Below, piece after piece: positions 24,248 to 33,347 of a stretch of DNA of 38,150 bases (position 1 is its first letter; the number at the start of each line of letters is the position of its first letter). Where the stretch lies: assembly GCA_017435905.1 (NCBI GenBank), contig JAFSEB010000053.1, positions 1-38,150 on the forward strand. Reading direction: 5' to 3'. Source of the stretch: Clostridia bacterium. GTDB taxonomy: Bacteria; Bacillota; Clostridia; Christensenellales; CAG-138. The notes beneath the pieces were generated by a model. That model was not told the origin of the DNA and did not search any database. It saw nothing but the letters and a program-made list of their open reading frames with translations. A program made the translations under genes and the position numbers.

Positions 24248-25636
24248 ATGAAGAAACTTCGCTCTCTTATCGGCTCCAAAGCGTTTTACCGCACGGTGCT
24301 CGCCATTGCCGTGCCGGTGATGATCCAAAACGGCATCACCCAGTTCGTTTCCCTGCTGGATAACCTGATGGTAGGTCAGCTGGGCACGGAGCAGATGTCC
24401 GGCGTTGCCATCGGCAACCAGCTGATCTTCATCTACAACCTGTGCATTTTCGGCGGCCTTGCGGGCGCCGGCATTTTCGGTGCGCAGTTTTCCGGAAAGC
24501 GGGATGTGGACGGCGTCAGGAACGTGTTCCGCTTCAAGCTCTTGATCTGCGCCGCTGTGTTTGCGGTGGGTCTTACGGTGCTTGGCCTGTTCCACGAGCA
24601 GCTTATCGGCCTGTTCCTGCATGACGGCAGCGCAGAGGGCGACCTTGCGCTGACCCTTGAATACGGCGCACGGTACCTGCGCATCATGCTCATCGGGCTT
24701 CTTCCCCATGCGCTTTCCCAGGCTTATGCTTCCACATTGCGTGAAAGCGGCGAGACCGTAAAGCCCATGATAGCCAGCATCGCAGCGGTGTTCACCAACC
24801 TTGTCTTCAACTATATCCTCATCTTCGGCAAGTTCGGCTTCCCCGCCCTCGGCGCTTCCGGTGCCGCCATCGCCACGGTCATCTCCCGCTTTGTGGAATT
24901 CGCCCTGATCGTCTACTGGGCACATGCCCACCCGGAGCGTACCCCTTATTTCATGGATGTGTATCAATCCTTCCGTATCCCCAAGGAGCTCAGCGTCCAG
25001 ATCATCCACAAGGGTCTTCCCCTCCTTTTCAACGAGGCGCTTTGGTCCATGGGCATTTCCATGCTCAACCAGTGCTATTCCGTGCGCGGCCTTTCTGCCA
25101 TTGCGGCAACGAACATTGCCAGCACCGTTTCCATGCTGTTCAACACCATTTTCATGGCGCTCGGTTCTTCCATCGGCATCCTTGTGGGCAACCAGCTTGG
25201 CGCCGGCAAGCTGGAAGAGGCGGTGGATACCAACAATAAGATGACAGCCTTCAGCGTGGCAAGCTGCCTTGTGCTGGGCGTGCTGCTCTTTGCGGTATCG
25301 GGCATCATCCCGAACATGTACAACACCTCCGAAGAAGTACGGGGCTACGCCACCAGCTTCCTTCGCACCATTGCCGTGTGCATGCCGCTGCATGCCTTCT
25401 CCCATGCCTGCTATTTCACCCTGCGCACCGGCGGTCTCACACGCATCACCATGCTCTTTGACAGCGGCTATGTGTGGCTCATCTGCTTCCCCACGGCGTT
25501 CATCCTTTCGAGGTTCACCGATGTGCCTGTAACGCTTCTGTATTTCATCTGCAATGCGGTGGAGATCATCAAGTGCTTCGTGGGCTATTTCTTCGTCAGA
25601 AGCAAGAAGTGGGTCAACACCATCGTTCCCTCCTGA
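24248..25636 (+). CDS. MATE-family efflux transporter, second
   Basis: The 462-residue protein has twelve predicted helices. MATE marks are PVMIQNGITQFVSLLDNLMVG at the start (family residues Pro, Asn, Asp), AVFTNLVFNYILIFG before helix 6, and GILVGNQLGAGK in the second half. It differs clearly from the MATE at 19724-21100 and is closer to the NorM/YeeO-like group. AAAGGA lies upstream of the ATG. An extended -10 TATGAT near 24173 may be its promoter, but no good -35 is seen. Substrate unknown. Confidence 0.92.
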   Translation: MKKLRSLIGSKAFYRTVLAIAVPVMIQNGITQFVSLLDNLMVGQLGTEQMSGVAIGNQLIFIYNLCIFGGLAGAGIFGAQFSGKRDVDGVRNVFRFKLLICAAVFAVGLTVLGLFHEQLIGLFLHDGSAEGDLALTLEYGARYLRIMLIGLLPHALSQAYASTLRESGETVKPMIASIAAVFTNLVFNYILIFGKFGFPALGASGAAIATVISRFVEFALIVYWAHAHPERTPYFMDVYQSFRIPKELSVQIIHKGLPLLFNEALWSMGISMLNQCYSVRGLSAIAATNIASTVSMLFNTIFMALGSSIGILVGNQLGAGKLEEAVDTNNKMTAFSVASCLVLGVLLFAVSGIIPNMYNTSEEVRGYATSFLRTIAVCMPLHAFSHACYFTLRTGGLTRITMLFDSGYVWLICFPTAFILSRFTDVPVTLLYFICNAVEIIKCFVGYFFVRSKKWVNTIVPS

Positions 25637-25672
25637 TGTGTGATTTTGTCACGAAATCAGAAGGTGCAGGCA

Positions 25673-25702
25673 TTGATAATCATCTTGCCGATGTGGTAAA
25701 CT
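25673..25702 (+). promoter_or_regulatory. Rubredoxin promoter
   Basis: TTGATA (25673-25678) and TAAACT (25697-25702) have an 18-base spacer. Confidence 0.5.
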
Positions 25703-25774
25703 AAGGTCATAGAAAAAACACAGCTTACACACCCTTACAGGGTCAAGATTATAAAGAAAGAGGTACATACTATT

Positions 25775-25933
25775 ATGAAGAAATACGTTTGTGATGTTTG
25801 CGGCTGGGAATATGATGAATCCGTCGGCGATCCCGATCACGGCATCGCACCCGGCACCAAGTTCGAGGATCTTCCCGAAGATTTTGAGTGTCCGCTCTGC
25901 GGGGTCGGCAAGGATCAGTTCTCCGAAGCATAA
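25775..25933 (+). CDS. Rubredoxin
   Basis: The 52-residue protein has the two rubredoxin knuckles CDVCGW and CPLCGV, with the intervening [15 protein letters not shown] loop. The four cysteines bind one iron atom. It carries electrons to oxygen- or peroxide-reducing enzymes; the flavodiiron gene begins 79 bases downstream, which supports that role. AGAGGT precedes the ATG. The gene has its own terminator, so it can be expressed apart from its neighbour. Confidence 0.97.
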   Translation: MKKYVCDVCGWEYDESVGDPDHGIAPGTKFEDLPEDFECPLCGVGKDQFSEA

Positions 25934-25942
25934 CAACCTTGA

Positions 25943-25968
25943 GCCCCACAACGCTGTGGGGCTTTTTT
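25943..25968 (+). terminator. Rubredoxin terminator
   Basis: An 8-base stem (25943-25950 with 25955-25962), loop ACGC and six T residues. Confidence 0.88.
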
Positions 25969-26012
25969 CCTGAAGCATACCCTATTTTCACATAACAGAA
26001 AGGAGCTTCCCC

Positions 26013-27803
26013 TTGAAAATCACCGATTCCATCCTCTATATCGGCGTCAATGACCACAATATAGACCTGTTTGAAGGCCAGTATATCGTTCCCAACGGCA
26101 TGAGCTACAATTCCTATGCCATCATGGACGAGAAGATCGCCATCATGGATACCGTTGATCAGAACTTCACCCATGAGTGGCTTGATAATATCGCAGGCGC
26201 CCTCGGCGGCCGCAAGCCCGATTACCTTGTGGTGCAGCACATGGAGCCCGACCACAGTGCCAACATCGATAACTTCATGCGTGTTTATCCCGAAGCGAAG
26301 ATCGTTTCTTCCGCCAAGGCTTTCGCCATGATGCAGAATTTCTTCGGCACCGATTATCCCGACAGGAAGATCGTGGTGGGCGAAGGCGATACCCTCTGCC
26401 TCGGCAAGCGTACCCTCACCTTTGTCACCGCCCCCATGGTGCATTGGCCGGAGGTCATCGTGACCTATGACAGCATGGAAAAGGTGCTTTTCAGCGCAGA
26501 CGGCTTCGGCAAATTCGGCGCCCTTGATGTGGAAGAAGAGTGGGACTGCGAAGCCCGTCGCTACTACATCGGCATCGTAGGCAAGTACGGCACACAGGTA
26601 CAGGCGCTCCTTAAGAAGGCCGCTGCCCTTGAGATCGAAAAGATCTGCCCCCTCCACGGCCCTGTTCTCACTGAAAATCTCGGCCACTACCTGAACCTGT
26701 ATGACATCTGGTCCTCCTACTCCGTGGAGAGCGAGGGCATCGTGATCGCCTATACCTCCGTTTACGGCAACACCAAGAAGGCTGTGCAGCTGCTTGCAGA
26801 CAAGCTGAAGGCCAAGGGTGCGCCGGCGGTGGTCATCCATGACCTTGCCCGTACCGACATGGCGGAAGCCGTGGAGGATGCCTTCCGTTACGGCAGGCTG
26901 GTACTGGCTACCACCACCTACAATGCGGATATCTTCCCCTTCATGCGCACCTTTATCGAGCACCTGACCGAGCGCAACTTCCAGAACCGCACCGTTGCCC
27001 TCATTGAAAACGGCAGCTGGGCACCCCTTGCAGCCAAGTTGATGCGCAGCATGTTCGAAAAGAGCAAGAACATCACCTTCACCAACACCACCGTGAAGAT
27101 CAAGAGCGCCCTCAACGAAGAGAGCCGCAGCGAGATCGAAGCCCTTGCCAACGAGCTTTGCCAGGATTACATGGCGCGGCAGGACTCCACCGCCAACAAG
27201 AACGACATGAGTGCCCTGTTCAACATCGGCTACGGCCTTTATGTTGTCACCTGCAACGACGGCAAGAAGGATAACGGCCTCATCGTGAACACGGTGTCCC
27301 AGCTTACCAGCACCCCGAACCGCATCGCCGTGACCATCAACAAGCAGAACTATTCCCACCATGTCATCAAGCAGACCGGTGTGATGAACCTCAACTGCCT
27401 TTCCACCGATGCGCCCTTCCAGGTGTTTGAATCCTTCGGCTTCCGCAGCGGCCGCACCGTGGATAAGTTTGAGGGCTGCACGCCCCTCAGAAGCGACAAC
27501 GGCCTTGTGTTCCTGCCCCGCTTCATCAATTCCTTCATGTCCCTGAAGGTAGAGGATTATGTGGATTTCGGTACCCACGGCATGTTCGTGTGCTCCATCA
27601 CCGAAGCCCGTGTGCTTTCCGATAAAGAGACCATGACCTACACCTATTACCAGCAGAACGTGAAGCCCAAGCCTAAGACCGAGAGCAAGAAGGGCTATGT
27701 CTGCAAGGTATGCGGCTATGTATACGAGGGCGATCCCCTGCCCGAGGATTTCGTCTGCCCGCTGTGCAAGCATGGCCCGGCGGATTTTGAGCCCATCGCC
27801 TAA
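26013..27803 (+). CDS. Flavodiiron protein fused to flavin reductase and rubredoxin domains
   Basis: The 596-residue protein has four modules. The first is a metallo-beta-lactamase-like diiron domain (1-250) with HMEPDH at 76-81, then a flavodoxin domain (about 253-395, TSVYGNTKKA). A flavin reductase-like domain (about 403-545) follows, then a C-terminal rubredoxin domain (about 553-596, CKVCGY and CPLCKH). Flavodiiron proteins reduce oxygen to water or NO to N2O in anaerobes. The added reductase and rubredoxin may let it take electrons from NAD(P)H directly. The TTG start at 26013 has AAAGGAG eight bases upstream. Confidence 0.95.
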   Translation: MKITDSILYIGVNDHNIDLFEGQYIVPNGMSYNSYAIMDEKIAIMDTVDQNFTHEWLDNIAGALGGRKPDYLVVQHMEPDHSANIDNFMRVYPEAKIVSSAKAFAMMQNFFGTDYPDRKIVVGEGDTLCLGKRTLTFVTAPMVHWPEVIVTYDSMEKVLFSADGFGKFGALDVEEEWDCEARRYYIGIVGKYGTQVQALLKKAAALEIEKICPLHGPVLTENLGHYLNLYDIWSSYSVESEGIVIAYTSVYGNTKKAVQLLADKLKAKGAPAVVIHDLARTDMAEAVEDAFRYGRLVLATTTYNADIFPFMRTFIEHLTERNFQNRTVALIENGSWAPLAAKLMRSMFEKSKNITFTNTTVKIKSALNEESRSEIEALANELCQDYMARQDSTANKNDMSALFNIGYGLYVVTCNDGKKDNGLIVNTVSQLTSTPNRIAVTINKQNYSHHVIKQTGVMNLNCLSTDAPFQVFESFGFRSGRTVDKFEGCTPLRSDNGLVFLPRFINSFMSLKVEDYVDFGTHGMFVCSITEARVLSDKETMTYTYYQQNVKPKPKTESKKGYVCKVCGYVYEGDPLPEDFVCPLCKHGPADFEPIA

Positions 27804-27816
27804 GCGTTTTTCCCGG

Positions 27817-27845
27817 TCCCGGCGGTCTTCCGCCGGGATCTTTTT
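27817..27845 (+). terminator. Flavodiiron gene terminator
   Basis: A 9-base GC-rich stem (27817-27825 with 27830-27838), loop TCTT, then TCTTTTT. Confidence 0.88.
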
Positions 27846-27869
27846 ATTCGGTTTTTCGTTTTTCCGCTA

Positions 27870-27900
27870 TTGACCTTGGGATAACCCTAAGGTTTATAGT
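27870..27900 (+). promoter_or_regulatory. MerR-type promoter and operator of ptcA-aguA
   Basis: TTGACC (27870-27875) and TATAGT (27895-27900) are separated by 19 bases, longer than the optimum. A 21-base dyad at 27873-27893 fills the spacer (ACCTTGGG and CCCTAAGGT, eight of ten positions paired). This is the classic layout of promoters that MerR-family activators twist into an active shape. A MerR gene lies at 30144-30959. Confidence 0.75.
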
Positions 27901-27954
27901 GAAAGCATCACAAGCCAACAATTCCCGTTAAGGGTCATTCAGAGGAGGTTGCGC

Positions 27955-28962
27955 ATGAGACATTTTATTGACACCAATGATTTTACCCGTGAAGAACTGC
28001 AGGATATCGTAGACCTTTCCCTCGCCCTCAAAAAGGCGGTAAACGCCGGCTACAACCCGCCGCTGCTCAAGGGGCTTACCCTCGGCATGATCTTCCAGCA
28101 GTCCTCTACCCGCACCCGCGTATCCTTCGAAACGGCGATGGAACAGCTCGGCGGCCATGCCCAGTATCTTGGACCCGGCATGATCCAGCTCGGCGGTCAC
28201 GAGACCATTGAAGATACCGGCAAGGTGCTTTCCCAGCTGATCGACGTCGTCATGGCCCGCGTGATCGAACACAAGACCGTCGTGAACCTGGCGAACGCCT
28301 GCACCATCCCCGTCATCAACGCCATGAGCGATTACAACCACCCCACCCAGGAGATCGGCGACCTTTGCACCATCGTTGAAAATCTGCCCCGCGGCAAGAA
28401 GATCGAAGACTGCAAGATCGTCTTCGTGGGCGATGGCACGCAGGTCTGCGCTTCCCTCGGCTTCATCGCCACCAAATTCGGTATGCACTTCGTGCACTAC
28501 GGCCCCAAGGGCCACCAGCTCAACGATGAACACAAGGCCATCCTTGAAGCCAACTGCAAGGTATCGGGCGGCAAGTGGGAAGTGACCGATGACCGCGAAA
28601 GCGTCAAGGGCGCGGATTTCATCTACACCGATGTCTGGTACGGCCTTTACGAGAACGAGATGCCCAAGGAAGAGCGCGTGCGCGTATTCGCCGATTATCA
28701 GGTAAACCGCGAGCTGATGCAGCTTGGCAACATCGGCTGCAAATTCATGCACTGCCTGCCCTGCACCCGCGGCGAAGATGTGACCGATGAAGTGGCTGAC
28801 AGCGTATCCTCCCTCTGCTGGGACGAGGCCGGCAACCGCCTGACCGCCATGCGCGGCATCCTCGTTTACCTGCTCAAGGATCGCAAAAAGCCCTCCGCTT
28901 CCCAGATCCAGGCAGCAAAGGAAGAGCTCGAAAGCTTCATGAGCGAGCGCGGCCTCTGCTGA
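27955..28962 (+). CDS. ptcA: Putrescine carbamoyltransferase
   Basis: The 335-residue protein belongs to the aspartate/ornithine carbamoyltransferase family, with SSTRTR (50-55) and HPTQ for carbamoyl phosphate and MHCLP near 270. It is assigned to putrescine, not ornithine, by GGHETIEDT and [11 protein letters not shown], which resemble PtcA of the agmatine pathway, and by the adjacent agmatine deiminase. It converts N-carbamoylputrescine and phosphate to putrescine and carbamoyl phosphate, which can yield ATP. AGGAGG is six bases before the ATG at 27955. Confidence 0.92.
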   Translation: MRHFIDTNDFTREELQDIVDLSLALKKAVNAGYNPPLLKGLTLGMIFQQSSTRTRVSFETAMEQLGGHAQYLGPGMIQLGGHETIEDTGKVLSQLIDVVMARVIEHKTVVNLANACTIPVINAMSDYNHPTQEIGDLCTIVENLPRGKKIEDCKIVFVGDGTQVCASLGFIATKFGMHFVHYGPKGHQLNDEHKAILEANCKVSGGKWEVTDDRESVKGADFIYTDVWYGLYENEMPKEERVRVFADYQVNRELMQLGNIGCKFMHCLPCTRGEDVTDEVADSVSSLCWDEAGNRLTAMRGILVYLLKDRKKPSASQIQAAKEELESFMSERGLC

Positions 28963-28982
28963 GCTCTCCCCGGTAACTTTTT

Positions 28983-30089
28983 ATGACAGATAAGATCCTT
29001 CACAGCACGCCGCGGGAGGATGGATTTTACATGCCCGCGGAATATGCGCCGCAGCGAAGGGTGTGGATGCTTTGGCCCGAGCGGCCCGACAACTGGCGCG
29101 ACAACGCAAAGCCCGCACAGGAAGCCTATGCACAGGTCGCCATCGCCGTTTCCGAATTTGCACCCGTCACCGTGGGCGCATCCAAGGCCCAGTTTGACAG
29201 GGCACGCAAAATGCTGCCGGACTATATCCGGGTCATCCCCCTTGAAAGCGATGACGCCTGGATGCGGGATGTGGGTCCCACTTTCCTTGTGGACGGCAAA
29301 GGCGGTCTCAGAGCAGCGGACTGGACCTTTAACGCCTGGGGCGGCCTGTATGACGGGCTCTATGCCCCCTGGGACAGAGACGACAAGGTAGCGGCACAGG
29401 TGGCAGAGGCAGAAAACGCACCGCGCTACCGCACGGAAGGCTTTGTGCTTGAAGGCGGCTCCATTCATGTTGACGGCGAGGGCACGGTGATGACCACCGA
29501 AATGTGCCTTTTAAGCCCCGGAAGGAACCCGCACCTTGGCAAAGCGGAGATCGAAGGGATGCTTTGTTCCTACCTTGGTACGGAAAAGGTCATCTGGCTT
29601 CGCGACGGCATCGACCCGGAAGAGACCAACGGCCACATCGATGATGTTGCCTGCTTCGTCCGCCCCGGCGAAGTCGCCTGTATCGATACACAGGACCCTT
29701 CCCACCCCTTTTATGAAGCCGCACAGGCAGCGGTAAAAGCCCTTGAAACCGCCACCGATGCAAAGGGAAGACGCTTAAAGGTACACCGTGTCGCCCTGCC
29801 GAAAAAGCCCGTGCTGCTTGCGGGGGCGGAGACCATCGCCGCAGCACCCGGCAGCGCACCGCGAAAAAACGGCGATCTTTGCATCGCTTCCTACCTCAAT
29901 TTCCTTATCTGCAACGGCGGTGTGATCGTGCCCCAGTACGATGATGAAAACGATGCCCTTGCCCTCCGGCAGCTGCAGGCGGTATTCCCGGATAAAAAAG
30001 TGGTCGGCGTCCGCACCCGTGAGATCGTCTACGGCGGCGGCAACATCCACTGCATCACCCAGCAGGTGCCTGACCCCACGGCAAGGTAA
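28983..30089 (+). CDS. aguA: Agmatine deiminase
   Basis: The 368-residue protein converts agmatine to N-carbamoylputrescine and ammonia. The guanidine-modifying fold is clear: the opening GFYMPAEY and WPERPDNWRD, the active-site segments DDAWMRDVGPTF and TNGHIDDVACF, and the nucleophile Cys357 in GGGNIHC. It starts 20 bases after ptcA with only a weak GGTAA ribosome site, so coupling to ptcA is likely. Together the two enzymes gain carbamoyl phosphate and ammonia, which helps energy supply and acid resistance. Confidence 0.96.
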   Translation: MTDKILHSTPREDGFYMPAEYAPQRRVWMLWPERPDNWRDNAKPAQEAYAQVAIAVSEFAPVTVGASKAQFDRARKMLPDYIRVIPLESDDAWMRDVGPTFLVDGKGGLRAADWTFNAWGGLYDGLYAPWDRDDKVAAQVAEAENAPRYRTEGFVLEGGSIHVDGEGTVMTTEMCLLSPGRNPHLGKAEIEGMLCSYLGTEKVIWLRDGIDPEETNGHIDDVACFVRPGEVACIDTQDPSHPFYEAAQAAVKALETATDAKGRRLKVHRVALPKKPVLLAGAETIAAAPGSAPRKNGDLCIASYLNFLICNGGVIVPQYDDENDALALRQLQAVFPDKKVVGVRTREIVYGGGNIHCITQQVPDPTAR

Positions 30090-30107
30090 CAGTGCCAAAG
30101 ACAATAT

Positions 30108-30139
30108 CGCTCCGCAGGTTTCCCTGCGGAGCGCGTTTT
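30108..30139 (+). terminator. ptcA-aguA operon terminator
   Basis: A perfect 11-base stem (30108-30118 with 30123-30133), loop TTTC, then CGTTTTG. It also separates the convergent merR gene. Confidence 0.8.
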
Positions 30140-30143
30140 GCAG

Positions 30144-30959
30144 TTATTGCTGTTCTTCCATGGCAAGGGCCTGCACTTCGGAAACATGTTCTGTCTCATC
30201 GGCGGAAGTGTGGATATCCACCCACACAAGGTCCATAAAGGGCGGCACAAGCCGCAAATGATGTTCTTGCGCATAATCGAACAATATGCGAAGATATTGA
30301 TGGCTGTCCCACCGTCCCCGGTAACAGACGGAAAGGTATTTGCCCCCGGGCAGCACCACATCCCCATTGGGATCAAACAGCATGGCGCTTTTAAAACGAG
30401 GCACATCGCTCGTTTCATCGATCACGGAGGCAAGACGGTTGTTGCCGATGATGAAGATCTTTCCCCCGTTCTGTTCCACAAGGGCTTTCATCAGAAGATC
30501 CATATCCTCATCGCTGGTGTAGGTCTTTTTGATCTCGTAGGCCCGTCTTGGCGGCAGCGTCAGCTCCCGTACCGTATCCGCCGTGATCGTGGCGGATGAT
30601 TCAATGATGGAAAGCTGTTCCCTTACCGTTTCTTTAAGGGTAAGAAGCTCGCCGAGCTTTTCATCGATGCTGCGAAGCTCTTCCCACAAAAGCGCCTTTG
30701 TGCTTTCCACGGTGCGGCTTTTCAGATATTCCCCGATATGGGAAACGGAAAACCCGAGGGTACGCAGATTGCGGATCACATTCATGCGCCATATGGTCTC
30801 AAGGCCGTAATAGCGGTAGCCGTTTTCCCCGCGCACAGGAACGATAAGCCCCTTTTCCTCATAGTAGCGGATGGTATCCGCGCCGATGCCGTAAAGGGCA
30901 GCAAGCTCGCCGATGGTATAGCGGTCTTTATTGGGCTTTTTTTTATCAAAGGGCTGCAT
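30144..30959 (-). CDS. MerR-family regulator with GyrI-like effector domain
   Basis: The 271-residue protein has a winged helix MerR domain (about 14-82; YTIGELAALYGIG, TIRYYEEKGL, GYRYY), a coiled-coil dimer helix (about 88-125), and a C-terminal domain (about 150-271) resembling the GyrI/BmrR ligand-binding fold. Family members activate promoters with 19-base spacers on binding cationic or hydrophobic ligands. Such a promoter stands before ptcA, so a polyamine or agmatine ligand is a fair guess. The start at 30959 has GGAGG upstream. A minus-strand promoter TGGACA-18-TATGCT lies near 31040-31010. Confidence 0.88.
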   Translation of the reverse strand: MQPFDKKKPNKDRYTIGELAALYGIGADTIRYYEEKGLIVPVRGENGYRYYGLETIWRMNVIRNLRTLGFSVSHIGEYLKSRTVESTKALLWEELRSIDEKLGELLTLKETVREQLSIIESSATITADTVRELTLPPRRAYEIKKTYTSDEDMDLLMKALVEQNGGKIFIIGNNRLASVIDETSDVPRFKSAMLFDPNGDVVLPGGKYLSVCYRGRWDSHQYLRILFDYAQEHHLRLVPPFMDLVWVDIHTSADETEHVSEVQALAMEEQQ

Positions 30960-31061
30960 GGGCGGCCCTCCTTTCCGACGAAACAAAGAATGATACGGGA
31001 TATTCCCTTTGCAATAGCATAGCGCAAAAGTGGGCGGCTTGTCCACCGAAAGGAGCAAACC

Positions 31062-32450
31062 ATGAAAACAAAACAGGCAAAATTCTACCACGGGCTTATC
31101 AGCATCGGCGTGCTTGCAGCGCTGATGTTCGTTTCCGTCGTGGTACTCGGCACGGAACCGCAGATCCCCCTTGCCCTCGGCTGCATCGTGGCAGCCATCG
31201 TGGCGATGACACTCGGCTTCAAATGGGAATCCATTCTGAACAGCATGCTGGACGGCATTCATCAATCCCTTGAAGCGGTACTCATTCTTTTTTCCATCGG
31301 CATCCTCGTCAGCACCTGGATCGCCTCCGGTACCGTGCCCGCAATGATCTATTACGGCCTTTCTATCGTTACCCCCCGCACCTTCCTTGTGGCAACCTTT
31401 GTGGTCTGTTCCATCGTATCGATGATCGTGGGCGCATGGGGCACCGTGGGCAGCGTGGGCCTTGCATTCCTCGGCATCGGGCAGACCATCGGCCTTGACA
31501 GCGCCATCGTGGTGGGCGCCATCGTGGCAGGCGCCTATGTGGGCGATAAGCTTTCCCCCTTCTCCGACGGCACCAACCTTGCGGCCTCCGTGGCAGGTGC
31601 GGATCTGTTCAAAATGATCAAGGAGATGTTCGGCCTTTTCGGCGTGATCTATATCATCTGCATCATCGTTTATGTGGTGATCGGCCTTGGTTTGCCGGTA
31701 GCCGATGCCGCCGAGATCGCTGCCAGCATCGATCCTTTGCAGGAAGCCATCGCCGGCAACTTTAAGATCGGCGTGTTCTCCTTCCTGCCCCTTGTGGTGA
31801 TGATTGTCTGCGTTATCTTCAAAATGCCCTCCCTGCCTGCCCTTTTGATCGGCGCGCTGGCGGGCGCGCTGCAGGCGGTCATCGTGCAGGGCGTTGGCGC
31901 GGCGGAGATCATCGGCTTTGCCACATCCGGCTTCGTCAGCGAAACAGGGCTGCCCTTCCTTGACGATCTTCTTTCCGCCGGCGGACTTGAGACCATGCTC
32001 AGGACGGTATCCATCATCGTCATCGCCATGGCCTTCGGCGGTATCATGCAGGGCACGGGACAGATGGAAGCGCTTGTGGAGCCTATCGTCAAGCGTATCC
32101 GCTCCTGGGCATCCATGATCGCCGTCACCATCGTGACCTGCATCGGCGCCAACATCCTGCTCCCCGACCAGTACCTTGGCATCACCGTGCCGGGGCAGAT
32201 GTACGGCAGGGAATTTGAAAAACGGGGCATGTCAAAGGAGCTTCTCGGCAACGTGCTTGGTGCAGGCGCAGCTGTCACAAGCGCCCTTGTGCCCTGGAAC
32301 ACCTGCGGCATGTATGTGCAGACCATCCTTGGCGCCTCCGCCCCCGAATACGGCATCTATGCCGTTTTCAACTGGGTGCTTCCCATCGGCATGATCCTTT
32401 TCGGCATCCTGCTGACCGCAAAAAACAGGCGGAAGAGCAAAGACGCATAA
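31062..32450 (+). CDS. NhaC-family sodium/proton antiporter
   Basis: The 462-residue protein has about eleven to twelve helices. The NhaC signature GDKLSPFSDGTNLAAS is near 165-180, and WGTVGSVGLAFLGIG precedes it. The family exchanges sodium and protons, and some members exchange organic ions such as malate and lactate. AAAGGAG precedes the ATG. It is divergent from merR and next to the agmatine genes, where other bacteria keep an agmatine/putrescine exchanger, so an organic cation substrate is possible but unproven. Confidence 0.9.
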   Translation: MKTKQAKFYHGLISIGVLAALMFVSVVVLGTEPQIPLALGCIVAAIVAMTLGFKWESILNSMLDGIHQSLEAVLILFSIGILVSTWIASGTVPAMIYYGLSIVTPRTFLVATFVVCSIVSMIVGAWGTVGSVGLAFLGIGQTIGLDSAIVVGAIVAGAYVGDKLSPFSDGTNLAASVAGADLFKMIKEMFGLFGVIYIICIIVYVVIGLGLPVADAAEIAASIDPLQEAIAGNFKIGVFSFLPLVVMIVCVIFKMPSLPALLIGALAGALQAVIVQGVGAAEIIGFATSGFVSETGLPFLDDLLSAGGLETMLRTVSIIVIAMAFGGIMQGTGQMEALVEPIVKRIRSWASMIAVTIVTCIGANILLPDQYLGITVPGQMYGREFEKRGMSKELLGNVLGAGAAVTSALVPWNTCGMYVQTILGASAPEYGIYAVFNWVLPIGMILFGILLTAKNRRKSKDA

Positions 32451-32459
32451 CGCCCCCAT

Positions 32460-32493
32460 CAGCCCGGCGGGAAATAGCCTGCCGGGCTGTTTC
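32460..32493 (+). terminator. Terminator of the NhaC gene
   Basis: A 9-base stem (32460-32468 with 32481-32489) plus inner GG-CC pairing, followed by TTTCTC. Confidence 0.75.
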
Positions 32494-32539
32494 TCACCGT
32501 CTGTGCTGTTTTTCCACACAAATTTCACTTTCCGTCTGA

Positions 32540-32568
32540 TTGACAAAGTATCCCCGTTGCGGTATCTT
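32540..32568 (+). promoter_or_regulatory. Promoter of the acyltransferase-PAP2 pair
   Basis: TTGACA (32540-32545) and TATCTT (32563-32568) have a 17-base spacer. Confidence 0.75.
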
Positions 32569-32590
32569 CTGAAAGGAAAGGAATGGAATT

Positions 32591-33331
32591 ATGCAGCACG
32601 ACGAGACCGCACCCCTTTACAAATTCATCAAAGGCGCCATCCGCACCTTTTATCCCCACATGACGGCAGAGGGACTTGAAAACCTGCCCGATGAGCCCTG
32701 CATCATCGTGGGAAACCATACCCAGATGAACGGCCCCATCGCAGCGGAGCTTTATATGCCCTTTCCACGCTGCACATGGTGTGCCGGGCAGATGATGGAC
32801 AAAAAAGAGGTGCCTGCCTATGCGTTTCAGGATTTCTGGTCGCAGAAGCCCCAATGGACGCACCCCTTTTACAAACTGCTGTCCCATGCCATTGCCCCGG
32901 TGTGCGAGGTGATCTTCAACAATGCGGAGACCATCGGCGTTTACCACGATGCAAGGATCCTTTCCACCTTCCGCACCACCGTGGAAAAGCTTTCGGAGGG
33001 TCTCAACGTGGTGATCTTTCCGGAGCATGACGTGCGCTTCAACAACATCCTTTATGAGTTTCAGGACCGCTTTATCGACGTAGCGAAGCTCTACTACAGA
33101 AAAACGCAGCTGGCGCTTTCCTTTGTGCCGCTGTATATTGCCCCGAAGCTGCATAAAATGTACTTTGGGAAACCCGTTCGCTTTATGCCGGATGCCCCCA
33201 TGGAAGAGGAACGCAGGCGCATTGCCGCTTACCTGATGGACGAGATCACCGCTATAGCGCTTTCGCTGCCCAGGCACAGGGTCATCCCCTACCGCAACAT
33301 TCCCAAAAAGGATTATCCCTACAACATCTGA
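32591..33331 (+). CDS. PlsC-like acyltransferase family protein, divergent
   Basis: The 246-residue protein resembles lysophosphatidate acyltransferases: CIIVGNHTQMNGPI (about 38-51) takes the place of the NHxxxxD motif and VIFPEHD (about 140-146) that of FPEG. The His is kept, but the motif Asp is missing (Gly at that position), so the activity is uncertain. There is no clear membrane helix. AAAGGAAAGG precedes the ATG. A PAP2 gene follows after 16 bases, so a joint role in lipid or envelope metabolism is likely. Confidence 0.75.
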   Translation: MQHDETAPLYKFIKGAIRTFYPHMTAEGLENLPDEPCIIVGNHTQMNGPIAAELYMPFPRCTWCAGQMMDKKEVPAYAFQDFWSQKPQWTHPFYKLLSHAIAPVCEVIFNNAETIGVYHDARILSTFRTTVEKLSEGLNVVIFPEHDVRFNNILYEFQDRFIDVAKLYYRKTQLALSFVPLYIAPKLHKMYFGKPVRFMPDAPMEEERRRIAAYLMDEITAIALSLPRHRVIPYRNIPKKDYPYNI

Positions 33332-33347
33332 CAGGAGGGCTTCCCCT

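Noticed and set aside
25773..27773. Antisense open frame of 666 codons over rubredoxin and the flavodiiron gene
   Set aside because: It crosses a terminator and two clear genes and has no ribosome site logic.
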